Shown here piece by piece: positions 59,206 through 64,000 of a stretch of DNA of 64,000 nt (position 1 is its first letter; the number at the start of each line of letters is the position of its first letter). The stretch comes from Anaerocolumna sedimenticola (GTDB lineage Bacteria > Bacillota > Clostridia > Lachnospirales > Lachnospiraceae). The stretch covers positions 4,296,501-4,360,500 of the forward strand of contig NZ_CP048000.1 of assembly GCF_009931695.1 (NCBI RefSeq), written 5' to 3'. Both the position numbers and the translations under genes were made by a program. Below the pieces are notes generated by a model. That model did no database searches. It was not told where the DNA came from and saw only the letters and a list, made by a program, of their open reading frames with translations.

Positions 59206-59894
59206 TATTGTTCCACCTCCTCAAGCTTAGATGGTGTACTTTTAAATGCAGAACTTCCTGTTAGCTTCGAAAGTAGAATCTTTCGCACTTTCTTATATTC
59301 CGAACCGATAAAACCAAGGCGAAGAAGGAAGCAGCGGAAGGCATATTTCTCATTCTCTACTTCCTTTGCCGTTGCAGTTATTCTCACCTGTGTCTTAGCC
59401 ATCTCACATATTGCTGTAATAAAATGTGTATAAGCCTTAACCTCATCTGCACTTGAGTCAAAGGGAAACCAAGGAAAGCGAAATGTTTCTTCAGTCTGCT
59501 CAATCGGAAGGGCTTCAACACCGAGTGCTTTCTTTATAAGAGCTCCTTTGCTTTGAATGAGCTTATCAAGATTTGCTATAGCAGTGTCAGTAAAGCCTTC
59601 CTTCGGTATCTCAATTGCAAGCAAGTCAGAGGCGTTTGTGTTGCCCTGTGTTGCGTTTTCAGGCTCTTCAAAGGCAAACCCGCGACCAACAAGTTTATCG
59701 AGCAGTATTTCCACCGTTTCGCTGTCTGTGCGGTCATCAAATATAAGTGTTCCTTCTTTATCCACCGCAAAGACATCAATATCATAAATGAATGTCGGTG
59801 CTCCTCTATAAACTGGCTTTACTTCAAGGATCTCACCGATTGCAGTAACGAATGCTTTTCGTTCACTCCCTGAACGATTAAATCGTATTTTCAT
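59205..59894 (-). CDS. Uncharacterised phage protein with C-terminal VENEK module
   Basis: 229 residues from ATG 59894 (AGGTGG upstream; the earlier ATG at 59957 lies inside the promoter motif region). The N-terminus (MKIRFNRSGSERKAFVTAIG, VYRGAPTFIYDIDVF) resembles a phage family sometimes labelled 'virulence-related'. The last 40 residues (EVENEKYAFRCFLLRLGFIG ... LTGSSAF) parallel those of the amidoligase. Function unknown. Confidence 0.75.
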   Translation of the reverse strand: MKIRFNRSGSERKAFVTAIGEILEVKPVYRGAPTFIYDIDVFAVDKEGTLIFDDRTDSETVEILLDKLVGRGFAFEEPENATQGNTNASDLLAIEIPKEGFTDTAIANLDKLIQSKGALIKKALGVEALPIEQTEETFRFPWFPFDSSADEVKAYTHFITAICEMAKTQVRITATAKEVENEKYAFRCFLLRLGFIGSEYKKVRKILLSKLTGSSAFKSTPSKLEEVEQ

Positions 59895-59926
59895 ATTCCT
59901 TATACCACCTTTCTTTTTGGTAGTGT

Positions 59927-59942
59927 TATATATCACTCTAAA
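59927..59942 (-). promoter_or_regulatory. 16-nt shared motif, copy 3
   Basis: Identical TATATATCACTCTAAA, 32 nt upstream of ATG 59894. Confidence 0.7.
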
Positions 59943-60011
59943 CCAAGTAAATAGCAAGTGGTATGTAGCTTATATTTTACATTCTACTATTTACACAAAA
60001 CTGTAGTTGTT

Positions 60012-61931
60012 TCATGAATTAAGTTCTACAATACCTGCAAGTACAAAGCAAACGCATGGCAAGGCAACACCATTGCCCCACATTTTATATTCCGCTGAAT
60101 CCGAGTGAGGATGTTGTAACCATTTAATAATTTGCTTTCTACTTTTTGGCTTCTTAGCTTTCCCTATTATCCTTCGGTGTGTTTCAAATACATCCATCCA
60201 GAAAGCAATATCTTCTTCCGTAGGATCTTTTGTTTCAAGATCACTGCACCACCAATCCGGGAATCCTTGAAGTCTCGCACATTCTGTAGGTGTCAGCCTT
60301 CTTACGATATACTCAGGCTCTACAATATGATAATCGCCACTGAAGGCTTCCTGATTACCAAGCCACTGCTTCGAACCCATACTGGCAGCAATTGTTCCAA
60401 ACACTTCTTTGCCAGATGCTGTTTTTACAGCATTAATCAAAGGTGGGTCTTTATAATCCGTAGCCACAAGTGTATTTGCAAGCTCTGTTTCTGCGCTGGT
60501 AAAGAAGGATGCCTTACTGGACGAATAAGTTGGCGTTGCAACCGCACTCGGCCCCTGCGCATTTAGTGTTGAAGAGATGCCTTCATCGTTTATACCTAAG
60601 TTTCTTGCAAAGTTCTGACCACAATTAAAGCTTTCTCTATCAATGGCATAGATTACAGCGTGTTTATCTACGGTATTTAACGTGAAAGAGATATCCTCAC
60701 TTAAGCCATCCCCTTGTGGACCATTGCAGTCTTTCCTTCCAATCATAGAGCCTTGCAGTGCAACCACAGCAATACCGCCTTGATTACAGGAAGGATTACC
60801 TCCGTTACAATCCACCGTGCGTGAAGTATCTGCCTCATAGATACCGCTGTAGGGGTTATCAGATTTCATAGAGTTGCTATCCTTAGCACAAATTCCAAAA
60901 GCCGTAGGTACAAATAAGGTCTGATCATTATTACAAGAAATCGTGGCAGATTTATTATCCTGTATCAAAGCTCCTTTACCGCCACCTTCACAGCCACACC
61001 GTATTTTTAATGTCTTTGGTGTTTCCATTACAAAAGGTTGATTATTACCACCCGTACCAAAAGTAGCAAGAACTGTCTGCGCTGTTTCCAGCGGACCCAC
61101 ATACCGACTGTCCTGGGAGTGGTTTTCAAATACCAGTGGAGGGTGGTTTGATTTAGCACGAAGGGTGCTAGTCATATCCTCTGTGACATCCATACGATTC
61201 CCACCTTGGTCATTTAAGCAGGTCGTGCCTGTTTCTCCAGTGCCACCTTTAATATTGGTGGTAGTTCCTTCCCACGGCTTGATGCTCTGCGAAGAATCCC
61301 TTGACAAGCCTTCGGACTTAAATAATATTTTTCCGGCACTCCTACCTGTAAAATCTGCGACAAGGTAGATACGTTTTCTTCGTTGGGGTACTCCCCAGTA
61401 TTGCGCATCAATTGTTCTCCAGGCGATGGAGTAATCTTCTCCCACGATTTCTCCTGCACTAAGCCATTTGTTAGGCTTAGGAATAGATATGGTTTTATCT
61501 TTAATCCCTGTGATGCTTTCGAGGACTGCCCTAAAGTCCTCTCCTTTGTTTGAAGAGAATGCTCCGGGGACATTTTCCCACACAATAAATCTTGGATATT
61601 GTCCATTCGTTTTGCACCTCATTTCCTTAACAATTCGGATTGCTTCATAAAAAAGGACGGATTGCTCTCCGTCCAAACCAGCTCTTTTTCCTGCTACACT
61701 CATATCGGTACATGGTGAACCGAAGGTAATTATATCTACAGGCGGGAGCTGTGCACCGTTTAGTTTGCTGATATCTCCAAAATGCTTCATCTGTGGGATA
61801 CGTTTGGTCGTTACCCTGATTGGGAATGGTTCAATTTCGGATGCCCATAAAGGTTCGATGCCACAGAGAATGCCTCCTAATTCAAATCCACCACTGCCTG
61901 AAAACAGTGAGCCGAGGGTTAGTTTATTCAT
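60012..61931 (-). CDS. C5-cytosine DNA methyltransferase (phage)
   Basis: 639 residues, longer than usual. Motif I LFSGSGGFELGG, motif IV GSPCTDMSVAG with the catalytic Cys (PCT in place of the common PCQ), motif VI VWENVPGAF, motif VIII WRTIDAQYWGVPQRRKRIYLV, and C-terminal RRLTPTECARLQGFPDW. The 250-residue centre has repeated TLN/TLRA and GGNxxxxNQGG phrases, typical of phage enzymes with several target-recognition segments. Protects phage DNA from host restriction. Confidence 0.92.
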   Translation of the reverse strand: MNKLTLGSLFSGSGGFELGGILCGIEPLWASEIEPFPIRVTTKRIPQMKHFGDISKLNGAQLPPVDIITFGSPCTDMSVAGKRAGLDGEQSVLFYEAIRIVKEMRCKTNGQYPRFIVWENVPGAFSSNKGEDFRAVLESITGIKDKTISIPKPNKWLSAGEIVGEDYSIAWRTIDAQYWGVPQRRKRIYLVADFTGRSAGKILFKSEGLSRDSSQSIKPWEGTTTNIKGGTGETGTTCLNDQGGNRMDVTEDMTSTLRAKSNHPPLVFENHSQDSRYVGPLETAQTVLATFGTGGNNQPFVMETPKTLKIRCGCEGGGKGALIQDNKSATISCNNDQTLFVPTAFGICAKDSNSMKSDNPYSGIYEADTSRTVDCNGGNPSCNQGGIAVVALQGSMIGRKDCNGPQGDGLSEDISFTLNTVDKHAVIYAIDRESFNCGQNFARNLGINDEGISSTLNAQGPSAVATPTYSSSKASFFTSAETELANTLVATDYKDPPLINAVKTASGKEVFGTIAASMGSKQWLGNQEAFSGDYHIVEPEYIVRRLTPTECARLQGFPDWWCSDLETKDPTEEDIAFWMDVFETHRRIIGKAKKPKSRKQIIKWLQHPHSDSAEYKMWGNGVALPCVCFVLAGIVELNS

Positions 61932-61943
61932 TCTGCATTCACC

Positions 61944-62528
61944 TCAAATAAAAACAGCCGCTTTATCAACAAAGCGACTGCATTTATCTTTCACTAACTC
62001 TTTAATTCTTGGCAGTGCCTCTGGAACATCGTTGTAAATGCCGTATTCCTCAAATAAGATTTTTATTCCTTCATTTCTCGCCTGTACAGCTTCCATAAAA
62101 GTCTTATAATAGCCAAGATGAATATCCGTTTGACAGTATTTAATCCTTGCACGATATTTATTTCTTGGAGAGTAATAGCTGACTCCAGACACCCCAGATG
62201 TATTATTCTTCTGTAGCCCTTGGTTAAATTGGTTTTGCTGATGAGTACAAATTCGCAAATTGCTTTTACGGTTATCAAGTGGATTTTGATTGATATGGTC
62301 AATTTCATATCCCTTTGGAGAATTTAAAATAAATCTGTGTATGCATATCCCTTGCTTATTTCCAATATAGTTTATTGAATCACCGCTCTTATTACAGCGA
62401 TACCAAGGAGTATCTTTGATTATATTAAAATCCTCAGTATCAAAAATAAATATTTCACCTGTGCTTACAATACCGAAACCTGTCTTTCCATCAGAAGAAA
62501 ACCAATAGCGGTTTGTTTTTGCTCCCAC
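61944..62528 (-). CDS. HNH homing-type endonuclease with AP2 domain
   Basis: 194 residues. HNH core: IHRFILNSPKGYEIDHINQN and LRICTHQQNQFNQ (about 80-120), then an AP2-type DNA-binding segment GVSGVSYYSPRNKYRARI. Free-standing endonucleases like this move between phages and are often parked beside or inside methyltransferase genes, as here. Starts 1 nt after the upstream methyltransferase stop. Confidence 0.87.
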   Translation of the reverse strand: MGAKTNRYWFSSDGKTGFGIVSTGEIFIFDTEDFNIIKDTPWYRCNKSGDSINYIGNKQGICIHRFILNSPKGYEIDHINQNPLDNRKSNLRICTHQQNQFNQGLQKNNTSGVSGVSYYSPRNKYRARIKYCQTDIHLGYYKTFMEAVQARNEGIKILFEEYGIYNDVPEALPRIKELVKDKCSRFVDKAAVFI

Positions 62529-62529
62529 C

Positions 62530-63783
62530 CTAATCCCTATCCTTTCCTTTAATATCCTTTGCTACATCTGCATAACACAGAACCTTACCATTGCGCTCAA
62601 CCGTTACATCATCACAATTCTTCTTAAACTCAACATAGCGTCTAAGTATGACAGATGCATACTTTTCGTCAAGCTCCATCATATAGCAAATTCTATCTGT
62701 TTGTTCGCAAGCAATCAGTGTACTTCCCGACCCACCAAATAAATCAAGAACCAAACCGTTTACCTGGCATGAATTCTTGATGGGGTAAGACAATAAATCA
62801 ATTGGTTTTGAAGTTGGATGGTTCTCATTTTTCTTCGGCTTATCAAAGGACCATATCGTACTTTCTGAACGTCCGGCATACCAGCGGTGTTTACCGCTTT
62901 TCAGCCAGCCATAGAGAATAGGTTCATGTTTCCACTGATATGGACTTCTGCCCATAACAAAGCTATTTTTCGCCCAAATACATACACCACTTAGGTGAAA
63001 CCCCGCATCAACAAATGCTTTTCTGAAATTCAAACCCTCAGTGTCAGCATGGAATATATATGCAGAGCCTCCGTCTTCAAGGCTATTTGCCATATTGGTA
63101 AAGGACATCAGCAGAAAATTATAAAACTCCTCCGACTTCATACTGTCATTCATGATAGTTAGCCCACTTGAACTCTTAAAGGACACGGCATACGGGGGAT
63201 CAGTAAGAATAAGATTTGCTTTTCTATCATTCATCAGATTTTTTACTGTCTCGGCTTCAGTTGCATCACCACACACAAGCCTGTGTCTACCAACAGTCCA
63301 TACATCACCTTTTTCAACGAACGCTGCTTCCTCAAGAGCCTTTGTTAATTCAAAGTTATCCTCAACAGCTTCACTCTTATTAATACCACTAAACAGATCA
63401 TCTAACTCTCCCACGTCAAAACCTGTAAGCGATACATCAAAGTCTGCACCTTGCAGATCTGTGATTAGAAGAGCTAGTTTATCTTTGTCCCAATCTCCAC
63501 TTATTTTATTAAGTGCAATATTAAGAGCCTTTTCCTTTTCTTCATCCATTTCAATGATTACGCATTCTACTTCTGTAATCCCCATATTTATCAGCACTTT
63601 CAAACGCTGATGACCACCAACAATTCTACCTGTGTTTTTGTTCCATATAATGGGTTCAACATATCCAAACTCTTCTAAAGAGCGTTTTAATTTCTCATAC
63701 TCTGGATCCCCCGGCTTTAGGTCCTTACGAGGGTTATATTCTGCGGGGAGCAATTCTGCTGTTTTCTTTTTTTCTATCTGCAT
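62530..63783 (-). CDS. ParB-domain DNA methyltransferase (N4/N6 type)
   Basis: 417 residues from ATG 63783 (MQIEKKKTAELLP), coupled by TAATG to the gene upstream. N-terminal ParB/Srx-like domain (about 1-110: NPRKDLKPGD, RIVGGHQRL), then methylase with DPPY in LILTDPPYAVSF (about residue 200) and SAM site DLFGGSGSTLIACEQ near the end, an order typical of the beta class. Modifies adenine or cytosine amino groups of phage DNA. Confidence 0.93.
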   Translation of the reverse strand: MQIEKKKTAELLPAEYNPRKDLKPGDPEYEKLKRSLEEFGYVEPIIWNKNTGRIVGGHQRLKVLINMGITEVECVIIEMDEEKEKALNIALNKISGDWDKDKLALLITDLQGADFDVSLTGFDVGELDDLFSGINKSEAVEDNFELTKALEEAAFVEKGDVWTVGRHRLVCGDATEAETVKNLMNDRKANLILTDPPYAVSFKSSSGLTIMNDSMKSEEFYNFLLMSFTNMANSLEDGGSAYIFHADTEGLNFRKAFVDAGFHLSGVCIWAKNSFVMGRSPYQWKHEPILYGWLKSGKHRWYAGRSESTIWSFDKPKKNENHPTSKPIDLLSYPIKNSCQVNGLVLDLFGGSGSTLIACEQTDRICYMMELDEKYASVILRRYVEFKKNCDDVTVERNGKVLCYADVAKDIKGKDRD

Positions 63784-63935
63784 TATTCGCATCTCCTCTC
63801 CAAAAGTTTATACAGTCCTTTATTTGCACCAACAATATCGCCTGCTAATGCTTGCCCGCGTATTGTTTTATACTGTTGCTTAGTTAATCTTTCTCTTTGC
63901 ATTTTTAAATGCTTTAGAAATATATAGAGAGTCAT
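63783..63935 (-). CDS. Small conserved phage protein (50 aa)
   Basis: MTLYIFLKHLKMQRERLTKQ, then IRGQALAGDIVGANKGLYKL. Basic, helical. It sits 7 nt after the upstream gene and its TAA overlaps the methyltransferase ATG, so it is in the same operon. I recognise the pattern from other Firmicutes prophages but know no function. Confidence 0.7.
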   Translation of the reverse strand: MTLYIFLKHLKMQRERLTKQQYKTIRGQALAGDIVGANKGLYKLLERRCE

Positions 63936-63942
63936 ATGCTAC

Positions 63943-64000
63943 CTACCTCTTTCTTCCTGATAAAAGAGCCTCCATGATATCATCCTGAGGATTTCCAATA
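63943..64000 (-). CDS. C-terminal end of upstream prophage gene
   Basis: Open from the window edge: IGNPQDDIMEALLSGRKR then TAG. Too short to assign with certainty; the ending suits a terminase small subunit or an HNH/P27-type neighbour. Confidence 0.45.
   Translation of the reverse strand, partial: IGNPQDDIMEALLSGRKR

Larger units (their letters stand above)
38345..64000 (-). mobile_element. Prophage, HK97-type siphovirus (right end outside window)
   Basis: A continuous minus-strand run of packaging, head, tail, lysis and methyltransferase genes in canonical siphovirus order. Replication, repressor and right attachment site are not in the window. The left boundary is uncertain: the recombinase operon (32.7-36.5 kb) shares a regulatory motif with the prophage and may be its integration module. 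I found no att duplication. Confidence 0.85.

Overview
The window looks like the chromosome of a low-GC, spore-forming Clostridia, probably Lachnospiraceae. The reasons are the AT-rich sequence, strong GGAGG-type ribosome binding sites, LysM-GH18 proteins of the spore-hydrolase type, a multi-recombinase cluster and an HK97-type Firmicutes siphovirus prophage. No 16S gene or species marker is present, so the family is an inference.

Region 1 (1-26.9 kb) is core chromosome: DedA tail, MATE exporter, type IIA P-type Ca-ATPase, a five-gene opp oligopeptide operon (B-C-D-F-A), a small orphan gene, enolase, an M32 carboxypeptidase, argH, an ABC exporter followed by an ArsR/SdpI pair, an LCP cell-wall ligase, csoR-copZ with its operator, uppP, an ECF sigma/anti-sigma operon with two membrane genes, and a winged-helix regulator with a GNAT gene. 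A small MITE-like palindromic element occurs twice (17486-17636 full, 11148-11222 short).

Region 2 (27-38.1 kb) is a scrambled accessory zone. It holds three LysM-GH18 paralogues (one split by an IS256-family element with a perfect 8-bp target duplication), two intact-looking large serine recombinases with helper genes, a decayed second recombinase cluster, a comEC-like 3' fragment, two copies of an IS21-like end, and an endolysin SPOR fragment.

Region 3 (38.3-64 kb, runs off the right edge) is a prophage read right to left: terminase small-subunit tail (probable), ParB-type DNA methyltransferase, HNH/AP2 endonuclease, C5 methyltransferase, a cassette of amidoligase, gamma-glutamylcyclotransferase, DUF4314, DUF5049 and an uncharacterised protein, terminase, portal, ClpP-type protease, HK97 capsid, connectors, tail tube, tail chaperones with a -1 programmed frameshift, tape measure, Dit, Gp37-like protein, receptor-binding proteins, holin and amidase. 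An identical 16-nt motif sits just upstream of recombinase 1 and of two cassette genes, which ties the recombinase operon to the prophage.

Seven otherwise intact genes each carry exactly one missing base, always in a homopolymer run (P-ATPase, oppF, M32 peptidase, ABC ATPase, recombinase 1, portal, cyclotransferase). Restoring one base gives a full-length family-typical protein every time. This pattern points to sequence error more than to gene decay, so these genes are annotated as single loci.
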